Of a stretch of 64,000 bases of DNA, positions 51,680 through 62,464 are shown piece after piece; position 1 is the first letter of the stretch, and each line of letters begins with the position of its first letter. The notes under the pieces are model-generated. The model did no database searches, had not been told where the DNA came from, and saw only the letters and a program-made list of their open reading frames with translations. Position numbers and translations under genes: made by a program. This DNA comes from Bactericera cockerelli (lineage: Eukaryota; Arthropoda; Insecta; Hemiptera; Triozidae), in assembly GCA_024516035.1 (NCBI GenBank), contig CM044957.1, positions 47,259,427-47,323,426 on the forward strand, in the 5' to 3' direction.

Positions 51680-53060
51680 TTAAATAAAAATATGAGATGT
51701 CAATAGTGCATTTGGAAAATCAAAACATCAAGATTGATTAAGTACTAACTCGTGTGTTGGGTTGGGATCAACAAGACTAGAATAAAATATAGAAAGAAGA
51801 CGTAGCACAACTTAATAAGAAGATTATGAGTCAAAACTCGCTCTTGCCGAAACTATCGCCCCGGGGCTGCAACAGGGAACAAGTTTTTGTTCAAAATCTC
51901 AATGTTTATTAACATCAATCCAAAAGTAAATCAGACCGATTCCTATCGCATCCATTTTTATGGAATAACTGGTTTTGTATATTTGAATTAGAGATTTTGT
52001 TTTTACATATTTTATTAGATGCCTTCCTTTTTTTTTACAATTTTTATTAATGTATTTCAAAAATCCAAATATAATTGGCAGATAGCCCTGAGTGATGATT
52101 CTGTGTTTGAGTCGTTCTGGTTCATCCGGCCACTCCAAAAATGCTTTGATCATTATAATGGACAAAAACCTTCCTCCTGTTTATTTACATCATTCCTAGC
52201 AATTGTCCAGACTGTTTGTTTGTCCATGTCAGGGATTGTTGCGATTCGTTTGTAGGTGCCTTATACAAATTTTATTCGACTTCCTAGATTCGATTTTATT
52301 AGATACTTTACTATCCGAATACACAAAGACAGGAGAAGCATTACTTCAGTTAACACAGTTCCAGTGATTTTTTTTCTTCTCCGATAAATGACCTGAGAGA
52401 ATATTTAGTCTGAGAGGGTATCCTTAAATTTATTCTGAAATTAAAGAAATCCTTGGACATCTTTTATGTCCTAGGGAGGACATGACAATCTCTTCCACCC
52501 AACCCTCATGATCCAAGATATGCAATGCAAATGTGAAATTCAGGAAGCCGACACTGGTTTCAGAACGTTTGGCTGCTGCTGAATATAGTATCGTCACGAA
52601 ATGAGATAGAAAAATGTGTTGGAAAAAGTAGAGATGTTACATCTTTTACATGAAAATCTTACTCTCAGTTCATAAACAACAGTGCAACACTGCACTATGA
52701 CAACTAATATAGATAATAAATAATAATAGATGCAGTTACACGGATGCATTTATTATTTGATACTCATATCTATAAAGTTCCCGAAGTTCATGGAGGATCT
52801 GAGTTTGTTAACCTGAATGGTTTATAGTTTTTTTTTCTCAATTAATTACTTTATTTATTAACAAAACATATCAATCAACAATCAAAGAAATAGATAAAAA
52901 GAAATCAGATAATGTATGTAAAGATATAATAAAATTTCGTCAATTTGCTATTTTAGTTAAAAATAAAAAGTGTGATGTCTAGCCCACTGTGTCATAGTTA
53001 ATGACATGACATGTATTGTATTGTGTTGGGCTAGATCATGTATTAAGTGTCCTATTGGTT
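51680..53060. other. 1.4 kb with no recognised gene
   Basis: A scrap of the GGGCGGGG module (GACAATCTCTTCCACCCAAC) lies at about 52482-52505. ORFs at 51899-52255 overlap on both strands and match nothing I know. Confidence 0.4.
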
Positions 53061-53120
53061 AATCTATATCTATAAAAGAAAGCTGTCTGTATGTGTGTAT
53101 GTATGTGTGTATGTATGTAG

Positions 53121-55775
53121 TTTGACACCAAGAAACTACAGTCGGATGAAACCAAGAACCGTTTTCAAACCCTCATTTACTCCAAGATTACCAGCAACAA
53201 CACTGACCTACAAACTGTCGAATCCATCTGGAAAAATCTAAAAGAAGCAACAATAACTTCTGCATCGGAAACCCTCGGAAACAAGAAAAAGCCTAAATCA
53301 GACTGGTTTGACGAATCAGACGACATCATCGAGAGAGCACTGCAAAAGAAAAGAAACGAGTTCAATAAATATGTAGCAAATCCAAGTGAAAATCTAAAGA
53401 AGAATTACACGAAAGCTCGAAGCCTGTGTCAAAAAGAAGTCCGAAGAATCAAGGACAAATGGTGGACCCACAAGACCGAAGAGCTCCAATCTTTTATGAA
53501 CACCAATGACTCATATAACCTATATAGATGTATTAAAGAAGTGATTGGACCAACGAAGAAACCTTTAAGCATAATAGAAAGTAAAGATGGTAACATTTTA
53601 CGACACAAAACAGAACAATTGCAGAGATGGAAAGAGCACTTTGATAACCTTCTCAACCAAAACACCGAGATCGATCTGGAGCAGCTAGAAATTAACTTCA
53701 AGAGTGATGAAATAGATCCACCAAATGATGAGCCCCCAACACAAGCAGAAATAACAAAGGCAATTAGTCAACTCAAAAACAACAAGAGTCCAGGTGAAGA
53801 TCTTGTAACAGCCGAACTATTAAAAGGAGGAGGAAATATAACTATCGACACCCTCTATACACTTTTTGGAAAAATCTGGACAGAAAAAACTATACCCATG
53901 GACTGGAAATCTGCAATGGTCGTTCCTATTCACAAAAAAGGCAGCAAGAAAAAGTGCGACAACTTCAGAGGAATTTCCCTCCTTTCCGTTTGTGGCAAGC
54001 TGTTGTCTAGAATACTCTACAATCGTCTTCTACCCTTTCTCGAATCCTTCATAGATGACACCCAATGCGGATTCCGTGGTAATCATTCGACAGTGGATAT
54101 GATCTTTGCTGCGAGGCAAGTAATTGAAAAAACCCATGAACAAAACTCCACACTCTGTATTGCTTTTGTTGACATTTCTAAAGCTTTCGACTCCGTCAAC
54201 AGAGAAGTCCTTTTCAAAATTCTTCAGCGCACTAAATGTCCACCAAACATCCTCACAATTCTCAAACTTCTCCATCAGGGTACACTGTCTACTGTTTTTA
54301 TTGATGGCGAACATTCTGACCCTTTCGAAGTGAAGACGGGTGTGAAACAGGGATGTGTCATTGCGCCATTACTTTTTCTTCTATACATGCAAGCAATTAT
54401 GAATAAGACCAAAGAAATATCAAATCAGAGTGGAGTAGCCATGATATCTCGGAGCGACACAGATATATTTAACAAAAGAGCTTTAAAGTCCGTTACAAAA
54501 GTCAAATCTCTAAGTGTGCAAGAACTTATGTTTGCGGATGATGCTGCCTTGCTTGCTAAAACGCCAAGCGAACTCCAAGAACACCTGAATGCCTTTACCG
54601 CAGCCGCAGCAATATTTGGACTGCAATTAAACGTACAGAAAACTGAGGTGATGTTTGTGAACTGCCCATCTGTTCCTATAGAACTACATGGGACTATACT
54701 GAAAGAAGTAGATACTTTCAAGTATCTAGGCAGCCAAATTACCAGTAACGGTGACATCAGCAAGGAAGTAAGATACAGAATAGATGCAGCCACCCAAGCA
54801 TTCGCTAAACTTTACAACCGCGTTTGGAGACCCCACAACCTTAGCATTAAGACAAAAACCAAAATCTATAATACAATTGTTTTAAGCACTCTACTTTATT
54901 CATCGGAATGTTGGACTCTTAAAGCAAAGCACATCCAACAGCTCAACGCATTCCATCTACGATGTCTAAGAACCATTGCCGGGATCAGTTGGAAGGATAT
55001 GGTGCCAAACGAGATGGTCCTGCAGCAAACTAATGCATTAAAAGTCGATGAAATGATCAGAACCAGACGCCTCCGCTGGGCCGGCCACATCAGTCGTATG
55101 CCTCCTGAACGAGTTCCTCACCAGATAGCATTTGGTCAACTGACAGAAGGAATACGGTCCCAACTTAAACCGAAGAAGCGCTGGTCTGATGAACTCAAGA
55201 ATGACCTGAAATCGATTGGTATAGGAGAAAAAGCCTGGAGAACCAAAGCTGCTGACAGAATCTTATGGAGACAAAAAATACATGAACACGTCCAGAAATC
55301 ACATGAAGATGACTTAATCAAAGCTGCTGAGAAAAGAACAGAACAACATGAAGAACAAGACAAATACATTTGGCAATGTCCACTTTGTGCCTTCGAAAGA
55401 CCAGGAAGGAAAGGACGTCAGTACGTCAACTCTCACCTCTCACAAGCCCACAAAAACGAAATTCCCACACCCAACACCTCCCTTATTTGCGAACATTGTG
55501 GTCACCAGTCTAAAACAAAAGCAGGCGTCTCCAGTCACCAAAGGCATCGTCACCCACATATCCAACCCAACTTTGTCAGACCCATCAGGGTATCTCCAAC
55601 CAGAAACACTTCCATCATAAACTTGGATCAATGTACTCAACAAACACCACCCAATGAACTGTCCTGTTCTGTCTGTAGTCGCCTGTGCAGATCCAAAGCA
55701 GGATTTCTTAGCCACATGAGGACACACCAAAGAGGACATGCGGCGGACATAGGCCAGACAACATCGCATCGATGA
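53121..55775 (+). CDS. Non-LTR retrotransposon reverse transcriptase, N-terminally truncated
   Basis: The frame is open from the (GTAT)n junction at 53121 to TGA at 55773, 884 codons, with no ATG at its start; the first Met is at 53496. Counting from that Met, motif A AFVDISKAFDSV is near residue 223, GVKQGCVIAPLLF follows, and the catalytic FADD is at 346. The connector SSECWTLKA, FHLRCLRTIAGISW and RRLRWAGHISRMPPERV follows. Three Cys/His finger-like motifs close the protein at about 628 (CPLC), 665 (CEHCGHQSKTKAGVSSHQ) and 724 (CSVCSRLCRSKAGFLSHMR). The expected N-terminal endonuclease is absent, so it is a 5'-truncated but otherwise remarkably intact copy. LINE clade not determined. Confidence 0.9.
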   Translation, partial: FDTKKLQSDETKNRFQTLIYSKITSNNTDLQTVESIWKNLKEATITSASETLGNKKKPKSDWFDESDDIIERALQKKRNEFNKYVANPSENLKKNYTKARSLCQKEVRRIKDKWWTHKTEELQSFMNTNDSYNLYRCIKEVIGPTKKPLSIIESKDGNILRHKTEQLQRWKEHFDNLLNQNTEIDLEQLEINFKSDEIDPPNDEPPTQAEITKAISQLKNNKSPGEDLVTAELLKGGGNITIDTLYTLFGKIWTEKTIPMDWKSAMVVPIHKKGSKKKCDNFRGISLLSVCGKLLSRILYNRLLPFLESFIDDTQCGFRGNHSTVDMIFAARQVIEKTHEQNSTLCIAFVDISKAFDSVNREVLFKILQRTKCPPNILTILKLLHQGTLSTVFIDGEHSDPFEVKTGVKQGCVIAPLLFLLYMQAIMNKTKEISNQSGVAMISRSDTDIFNKRALKSVTKVKSLSVQELMFADDAALLAKTPSELQEHLNAFTAAAAIFGLQLNVQKTEVMFVNCPSVPIELHGTILKEVDTFKYLGSQITSNGDISKEVRYRIDAATQAFAKLYNRVWRPHNLSIKTKTKIYNTIVLSTLLYSSECWTLKAKHIQQLNAFHLRCLRTIAGISWKDMVPNEMVLQQTNALKVDEMIRTRRLRWAGHISRMPPERVPHQIAFGQLTEGIRSQLKPKKRWSDELKNDLKSIGIGEKAWRTKAADRILWRQKIHEHVQKSHEDDLIKAAEKRTEQHEEQDKYIWQCPLCAFERPGRKGRQYVNSHLSQAHKNEIPTPNTSLICEHCGHQSKTKAGVSSHQRHRHPHIQPNFVRPIRVSPTRNTSIINLDQCTQQTPPNELSCSVCSRLCRSKAGFLSHMRTHQRGHAADIGQTTSHR

Positions 55776-56357
55776 ACGTCTTCAATCATGTATGTATGTA
55801 TGTTCTTTATACAAATCCACACCGTTTGACCGAGAAACCTGAAATTTTGCACATAGGTCCGCTTGGATCAGGAAATTCTTCTAGGCTAGATTATATCTCC
55901 CTGAGGTTAAGCTACAATGAGTAAGGATAAAAATGGATGGGTGACGCAAAAAAAATGCACGTTTTTTGACATAAATGACATTTTTTCTCGAAATTTGTCG
56001 CGACGACCTATCAACTCAAAGCGAGAAAGTTTTAGGCAAGGGTTCGAGCTTTCAATTGACATATCGATCGCGAATTTCTGATGAGCCGTTCTTGAGCTAC
56101 GCCGGGTAAGGTAAAAAAATGGATGGGTAACATGTAAAATATTCACGTTTTTTGACCTAAATGACATTTTTTCTCGAAATTTGAAGTGACGACCTATCAA
56201 CTCAGAGCGAGAAAGTTTTAGGCAAGGGTTTAGGCTTTCATTTGACATATTGATCGCGAAATTCTGATGAGCCATTCTTGAGCTACGCCGGGGAAGGCCA
56301 GAAAATAGATGGGCGACAAAAAATATTCAGGTTTTTTTTCAAACCTAAATGACATTT

Positions 56358-56458
56358 TGTGTGTGTGGTGTGTGTGTGTGTGGTGTGTGTGTGTGTATGG
56401 TGTGTGTGTGTGGTGTGTGTGTGTATGGTGTGTGTGTGGTGGTGTGTGTGTGTGTGGT

Positions 56459-56509
<51 letters not shown>

Positions 56510-56690
56510 TGTGTGGTGTGTGTGTGTGTGTGTGGTGTGGTTGTGTGTGTGTGTGGTGTGTGGGTGTGTGCGTGTGTGTGCGTGTGTGTGCGTGTGTGGA
56601 TGTGTGTGTGTGTGGATGTGTGTGTGTGGATGTGTGTGTGTGGGTGGGTGTGTGTGTGCGTTGTGTGTGTTTGATGGGCTGGCGAAGCGG
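56358..56690. repeat. (TG)n compound microsatellite inside the Helitron-like element
   Basis: About 330 bp of TG with GGTG, CGTG and GATG interruptions. The same position in the reversed copy (63560-63905) is also a TG/AC tract, so the microsatellite is part of the element. The cysteine/valine and histidine/threonine ORFs over it are artefacts. Confidence 0.95.
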
Positions 56691-56711
56691 CGGGTGTAAC
56701 CCGCTAGTTTA

Positions 56712-57055
56712 AATATAAAAATCTTATGGTCATTTAAATTATGTAATCCTTTTTTTGTTTGATGGTCGATGAATATTATGTCAGGTCTATTATGATGTAT
56801 CTTTGTGTCTGTTGATATGGAAAAATCCCACAACAGCTTCATTTCTTTATTTTCACATACTGACGTGGGTTTGTATTTGTAAAATGGAATTTTCTTCTTT
56901 GAATGGAAAATTTTCATTTTCAGTGCCTGATGAATTATATTTGCAACTAAGTTGGGTCGGTTTGTGAACTCCTATGGCGCGAGGATAGAGCAACCTGAGG
57001 ATAAGTGTTCGATGCTTTCTGTTACTCGGCCGCAAAGTCTCCACATATCGTCAAT
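56712..57055 (-). pseudogene. LINE C-terminal fragment flanking the Helitron-like element
   Basis: On the minus strand IDDMWRLCGRVTESIEHLSS and GCSILAP continue, after a stop/frameshift, into FTNRPNLVANIIHQALKM, KLLWDFSISTDTKIHHNRPD and IIFIDHQTK. CG...E...H...GC..LA and the LWD....TD..I..NRPD string are characteristic of the C-terminal region of an animal reverse transcriptase family. The Helitron-like element ends 6 bp before it. Confidence 0.75.
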
Positions 57056-57059
57056 GCTT

Positions 57060-57555
57060 ATTATTATTACTATTATTATTATCTGATCCGGGAACAGCCT
57101 GTAAGATAGCTGAATCACATGAGTTCAACTGCCGGAACTTGACTATACTACATTACGTATGCACTGGTCATTTCTTAAGTGGGTTATAATGATTATGATG
57201 ATGCTATAGTGGATGGTAATAATGGCATCAGAATCCCATGGGCCCGAATGAAATAAACTGGTTGCATTTGAAGAGCTCTGTCATAAGTGCCTACTTGAAC
57301 TGAATATCGAATGACCTGTCAGGATCAATGAGTAACATCTTTTGCATGAGTAATGCTCTCAGGGGTTCTCATTCCTGTTAGAAAACACTAGTGGTCGGTT
57401 CTATCACATTTACGAAACTTCGGTCTCGTACGGATCTCGATTAGGAAACGCTAGTTCCAAAAGATTTAGATCCAATAGATTCGTCAAAACGTCAAATTAG
57501 CGCTAGTGTCCCTTTATTGAGAAATCTCAGTTTTGTCATTTATTGATAGAACTGG
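57060..57555. other. No recognised feature
   Basis: An (ATT)n run is at 57059-57082. No coding or repeat signal is supported in the rest. Confidence 0.35.
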
Positions 57556-57559
57556 CCAT

Positions 57560-57850
57560 AGGGACCGAATCCTGCTCAAGCAGGGTCGACGTTGGTCAAC
57601 TTCATGGTTGAGGTCGGTTGGTTTTGGCACGTCTTGGATTAGGACGGGGGTATTACCCTCCATTCGTTGGGAATCGTACCAGCTACCTACATTAAACTCA
57701 CCCAGACTGGGTAGGGCCGGAAATGCCAGCCTCACATGTACGGAGGGAACAGAATTTTCTGTGTGAAAAGTATGCTCCGACTGGGGATCGAACTCAGGAT
57801 CTCTCGACTACGGGCAGTAGTCACAACCGTTACGCCACGGAGGCTGGCGT
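57560..57850 (-). mobile_element. SINE family F, full length
   Basis: The minus strand starts AGCCTCCGTGGCGTAACGG with CTACTGCCCGTAGTCG, B-box AGTTCGATCCCC, and continues ACATGTGAGGCTGGCATTTC and TACCCCCGTCCTAATCC. It shares the CATGGTTGAGGT piece with the copy ending near 3050. Confidence 0.85.
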
Positions 57851-58204
57851 ACATATGAGGTAATCGAAAGTAAAATTTTGCAACTTAATAATGATTTCCG
57901 AAATGTTGGCGTAACTTGATCCTGCCCCTCTAGATGACCCACGCTTCGGTTTGCGTTCGTGAATAGATAACAAAGTTGTCAGCGTACACTATTTGATTGG
58001 TCCCTCCAGGTTACAGGTTAGTGGATGCACCAATTGCACCATGTTACAAATGAATCTGGACATTAGTGGATGAACTAAATCCTAAACTGTCAGGTTTCAG
58101 ATATTCTACCCAAGGCCACTTTTTCAAATTTGTGAATCTGGAAATCTGGTCATTCTTGTCCTAGAATTACCAGAAATATATACAAAAAGATTTGGTATAT
58201 CCTA

Positions 58205-58460
58205 GTCTAGCTGGGGGATGTTAAACAGTGAGAACGTTAAACTCGCTAGAGGACTATAAACAGAAAACAGACTAGCCCACCTTAACAAGCCAGACTAGCT
58301 TGCAGTTTCCCAAGGGTTTACTGGCTTGAAAAGAAAAAGCCCAAGTTCTCACGATGGTTGATTGCACATAGAAATATGTGGTTCAGAACGAGCCAAATTT
58401 TCCGCTGATGGCTGGAGACCAACATACCCCCCAGCTGTAGCCAAGCTGGTTACAATAACA
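58205..58460 (-). repeat. Dispersed repeat matching the interior of the MITE at 20654-21177
   Basis: GGACTATAAACAGAAAACAG, AGCTTGCAGTTTCCCAAGGG, TTCTCACGATGGTTGATTGC and GCTGTAGCCAAGCTGG match, inverted, 20830-21080. MITE ends are not visible here. Confidence 0.65.
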
Positions 58461-58574
58461 TATCCTGCAGGAAGTATATCATAATAATATATACCGAATT
58501 AGATATTTTCCCAGCGAGATTTATTACCTTTGAAGGAAGACGAGGGATCAGGCACAACATTTTTTTGTTCATAT

Positions 58575-58706
58575 TCGTGTTTATCACCTACGTGATATTA
58601 CAACTACTCCATCTCCCTTTACTAAATCTACACTGAAACCGGAACTTGAACCACCGACCTCCAGGTTACAAGTCCGCCGCCTTATCGACAAAGCTACTGA
58701 GGTCGG
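58575..58706 (-). mobile_element. SINE family D, full length
   Basis: Reverse: GTTTATCACCTACGTGATAT, CCGGAACTTGAACCACCGAC, TCCAGGTTACAAGTCCGCCG, AAGCTACTGAGGTCGG. The upstream TATTCGTG piece is part of the tail. Confidence 0.8.
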
Positions 58707-58999
58707 TCTCAGACACAACCTGACAAGTTTGAGGCATACTGAATACATGCGTTCGATTATTTGAATTTATCTTCAGTCGGATCATTATTTTAGATTTATT
58801 CTTCATCCCAGATCATTATCAGAAAAAATAGAGAAGTCACTCTGTCAGAGCTTGCGAGCTACGCAGATTTGACATTTTCAAAGTTTGATTGTTTGTTCGT
58901 ACCTAAAGACTTGCTTCATTCATAACGTTGATGTTCAGTTGTTCAGGTTTATGATGGTCTCTACGTATCTCCTTTATCACAATTAATGTGAAGTCTTTC

Positions 59000-59190
59000 T
59001 CTAAGGGTTGGGTGGAAGAGATTGCCACAGGCAATAACTCCGCCGTTTAGGTAGGACATTAGCTTTATTTTCTTTTTTTGTTCTTGTTGCTTTGTTCAAT
59101 CTATTTATTTTTTCTTTATAATTTCATTGTAATTTACTGTATATTTTACTTTGTCTTACCTAATAAAGCTTAATATAATAATAATATTGA
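59000..59190 (-). repeat. LINE-tail-like repeat
   Basis: AAGGGTTGGGTGGAAGAGAT and the reverse module, then GACATTAGCTTTATTTTC, CAATCTATTTATTTTTTC and CTTACCTAATAAAGCTTAAT with (ATA)n. It matches 26425-26600. Read in the plus direction the order is conserved end, poly-pyrimidine-rich UTR, AATAAAG and simple repeat tail, as in a LINE 3' end. Confidence 0.65.
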
Positions 59191-59454
59191 AGAGGACAGT
59201 CAAATATTAAGTTGAATTACTAGGTATACCATGTTTTACATTATACTTACAATTCAGCGTGGTAATACCGCCAGCATTCTGGGCAACCTACCTGATGGAA
59301 AAGGACTTGGTCCTATATTTTGTTTAAGAAGTGAAAGACACTAAACTTTTGATGCTTTTACTCAAACAGTTTGTGTAAACTTTAAAAATGATTATTCTAA
59401 ATCAATAAAAAAAATATGCATAATCATTTAGTCGTATTTCTCTGGATGTGGGAA

Positions 59455-59835
59455 GTAACTCAGTGAATCCAGGAATTTCAATTTCAATTTTAATATGGTG
59501 CATCCACAAATTTCAAGTTTCAATTGTAATATGGTGCATCCACTAAATTCAAGTTTCATTTTTGTAATATGGTGAATCCACTAATTTCCAGTTTTACTTG
59601 TATTATGGTGCATCCACTAACTTCAAGTTTCACATGTGATATGGTGCAATTATTGGTGCATCCACTAATTTCCAGTTTCACTCGTAATATGGTGCACCCA
59701 CTAATTTCCAGTTTTATTTGCAATATGGAGCATAACTAATTTCAAGTTTCATTTGTAACACGGTGGATCTAGTTAATGCAAGTTTTATTTGTAATATTGA
59801 AGTTAGTGGATGTGCCCTCTAACTTCAATCTTTCA
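59455..59835. repeat. ~36-bp minisatellite, about 10 degenerate units
   Basis: Units share TTCAAGTTTCATTTGTAATA and TGGTGCATCCACTAA. Neighbouring copies differ at 10-25% of bases and in length. A related phrase (GTTAGTGGATGCACCAATTG) lies at 58019-58080 in reverse. Confidence 0.85.
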
Positions 59836-59942
59836 TTTCAATTATAACTTCATGTCTCCACTACTTTCCGTTTTCATTTGTAATGTAACAAATAATATTT
59901 TTTGTTCCGATTTCAATTTTTCTTTAATTAAAAAATCTTCTT

Positions 59943-60175
59943 AGCCAGCGTCCATGGCGCTTTGAATGCACCGCTTCTCGTAGGATCGCCGAAGTTGGGC
60001 AACGTCCAGCTAGGTGAAAACTTCGTGATGCTGGCAATCCGCCCAACCCAGGCTGTGTGAGGTTAATATGGGTAGCAATTTTGTAAGTTTCCTGCGAATA
60101 AAGGGTAACACCCCCGTTGAGATATGACCATGCAGTTGAAAGCGACGTTATACCCAACTTAAAAAAATGAATATA
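59943..60175 (+). mobile_element. 5S-derived SINE, full length
   Basis: AGCGTCCATGGCGCTTTGAA, GCACCGCTTCTCGTAGGATC, GCCGAAGTTGGGCAACGTCC, CTTCGTGATGCTGGCAATCC, TGCAGTTGAAAGCGACG and an A-rich tail. With 29855-30080 it defines the family length of about 210 bp. Confidence 0.9.
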
Positions 60176-60524
60176 GTTAATAATTACTTATATATATATT
60201 TTTTAAATTAAACTTGTTATAATAAGAGCTAGAATAACGTATAATCATGGTTCTAATATAGAAGTAAGAGAAGAATTATCTCATAATGAGTAGGTTTAAG
60301 TCGGAGCTGATCTACATGAAGATAGATAATTATATGCCAATGAATCTTGAGATTCCTAGGTTATGTGGTTAACATTGAAGATGACTTGGAACAATAATTC
60401 AAGCTTGTTGCATAGATAATGCAATATTTAATGTCATGTCAAGCAAAATGCTCGTTTTGCAACGTCAAGAAAACAAAAAGAGAGTACTATATCTGTCTGT
60501 CTGTCCCGTTAGACTTGTCCTCAA

Positions 60525-60672
60525 GGCATCTGACACGAGCGCACCGGAAGGTATCCCTTACAAACAATTGTAACCAAATTAAGAATACAATTTTTTGTCG
60601 GCACGGGGGTTCGAACCCGGGACCTTCCGCATGGCAAGCGAGTGTTTAACCACTGAGCTAATTGCGCGCTCA
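60525..60672 (-). mobile_element. SINE family C, 5' half
   Basis: Reverse: CACGAGCGCACCGGAAGG, GTCGGCACGGGGGTTCGAAC, CCATGGCAAGCGAGTG, ACCACTGAGCTAATTGCGCG. The head is almost intact. Confidence 0.85.
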
Positions 60673-60679
60673 GTGTAAT

Positions 60680-61375
60680 AACAACCATATTTTCTCATAC
60701 ACAAAGTACAACGGGATCGAACGGTCCTTCCGCTTTTCAAGTCCAATTCAATTGACCTTCCGCTCCATTGAACTGCCGCAAGAGCCAGCTATCGTCAAAG
60801 ACTCACGGTCTTTAAATTTCAAGAATTTTTATAATTTTCCTGTCGTTTTTTTGCACAAGAACGGTATTTTTGTGGAATACATTGTGCATGGAGCAGATTG
60901 AGTGTCGAATCTCCATAGTCTCTTGTGTGGCCTGTTGTACACTGTTTCATGACAAGATCTATGATGTTACAACTATTAGGACATAACACGTCCATGTAAA
61001 CATTATAGAATGAGATCTTGTACCATGCGAAATCACAATTTTTCCATCAATGTGCTATAAAGTATAAACGGCTTTATGGGATAGCCATTACTATTGATAA
61101 CTTTTCGAGTATCAAATATCAACATAAATATCAACATAAAATGTCAATCTATGAGTTATCAACTCAAGATGGTCGCAAAAAGTGAGTATCTAGCTTTAGT
61201 GTTTCTCCTATATGTATAGTTGGTATACACAGGACTCGAATTTCCTACAGTACACAGAATAATGTTATTATCATTATGTAACTCTTTATTAAAAGGACAT
61301 ATGTACAAACAAGTAATTATAAATTTTAAAATACAGATTTAGAACAATATAAACAAGAAAAAAAACACTGCCAAT
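60680..61375. other. No recognised gene
   Basis: An ORF at 60662-60901 has no recognised motif. TATCAACATAAA is duplicated near 61118-61140. Confidence 0.35.
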
Positions 61376-61379
61376 TATG

Positions 61380-62060
61380 GATACAATACTTCCTCGTGAT
61401 TGCTTCACATTGTAAACACGTGCCAATTACTTGTATCTCCAAAACGGCTCAACCAATTTTCTTCAAATTTGTTTTATATGGTAGAAAATCGTTTTTTCTA
61501 CATTCTAAATTCCACAATAAATTCTGTATCGGCAAGTCGTGGTCCTTATTTTTTGACTTTTTTGTCCAAAATTTCGGATTTTCTTAAATATCAGAGTCTA
61601 ATTATAATTAATTAAAAAGAAAATATAAAAAGCCCGTGTAAAACAATAATATGCTACAAAATTTCATCAAAATCTGGTGTACCGTTCACGAGATATAAGC
61701 ATTTAAGTAAAAAGTTAGTGGTTAGGCGCATGGTCTCTTTCACCCAGAGCCGCTAGTGCGAATTCGATGAATTTAAAATGGGACCATCTACAGAATGTCT
61801 CCTAGATGTGTACAAAATTTCATCAAAATCGATCGAGTAGTTTCCGAGATTTGCGCGTTACAAGGAATCGTTTTAACAGACCGACGGACCGACAGACCGA
61901 CAGACGGACACAAAACCAAATTTGCTCAGGAGGTTATGAAACGTCCAGAAATATGAAAAAAATTGAAATCGGAGCAAAAAAATATTTTTTTTTACAAAAA
62001 ACGAACACAATACTTCCGATTTCTAATATTAGAAATTTCTCGGAAGTAATAAATAAACAA
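61380..62060. repeat. Dispersed element with TTTCTAATATTAGAAA end
   Basis: GGACCGACAGACCGACAGAC, TGCTCAGGAGGTTATGAAAC and the reversed GAAATCGG/TTTCTAATATTAGAAA module (62005-62040) occur in the order seen for other insect repeats of unknown class. TGCTCAGGAGGTTACGAAAC is also at 18268. No ORF is supported. Confidence 0.45.
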
Positions 62061-62097
62061 CATTATTCAGATCAGATAACATAGATAAAATATATAC

Positions 62098-62140
62098 AGA
62101 TGTCCTAACCATAGGGCGGGGTTATGACAATCTCTTCCAC
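62098..62140 (+). repeat. GGGCGGGG module, short copy
   Basis: GATGTCCTAACCATAGGGCG, GGGTTATGACAATCTCTTCC. Confidence 0.6.
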
Positions 62141-62329
62141 TGTTTGTTGCTATTTTGTGATGGTATTAACAAAATCTTGAAAATATTAGGTACTATAAAT
62201 TATTATAAGATAGTGCCATAATTTCTGTCTATTAATTGTATCGCAAGCTTTTTGAAAGTCAATGAAGGGATATTTAGATAATAAAAGAAAAAAATTGAAT
62301 TCTCTTTACTATCTCGGTCATTTGAGACG

Positions 62330-62450
62330 GGGGTTTTACCCTAAATTCACAGTAAACTCACAAACAAGCTACTTACATTTGTCACATTAACCTCACCCAG
62401 CTAAGGTTTAGACGGGAATAGAAAGCATCAAGAGAATTTGAATTTGAATG
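62330..62450 (-). mobile_element. Degenerate 5S-derived SINE body
   Basis: GACGGGGGTTTTACCCT, TCACAGTAAACTCACAAACA and ATTAACCTCACCCAGC followed by a trace of the head region are recognisable but very diverged. Confidence 0.4.
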
Positions 62451-62464
62451 GTCATCCATTGCAG

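Larger units (their letters stand above)
53066..56706 (+). mobile_element. Helitron-like element carrying a LINE fragment
   Basis: The left end (TATATCTATAAAAGAAAGCT) and (GTAT)n at 53093-53120 are separated by the LINE ORF from a right part with another (GTAT)n (55790-55803), a duplicated ~187-bp unit (55921-56107, 56108-56290: AAATGACATTTTTTCTCG, GACGACCTATCAACTC, TTGAGCTACGCCGGG) and a terminal hairpin GCGGGTGTAACCCGC followed by TAGT. A reversed copy of the right end is at 63525-64000. The LINE seems to have landed in the (GTAT)n tract. Confidence 0.65.

Noticed and set aside
54030..54793. Minus-strand ORFs within 53429-55852
   Set aside because: They are shadows of the plus-strand reverse transcriptase frame.
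56345..56917. Cysteine/valine and histidine/threonine-rich ORFs
   Set aside because: These are translations of (TG)n/(AC)n microsatellite.
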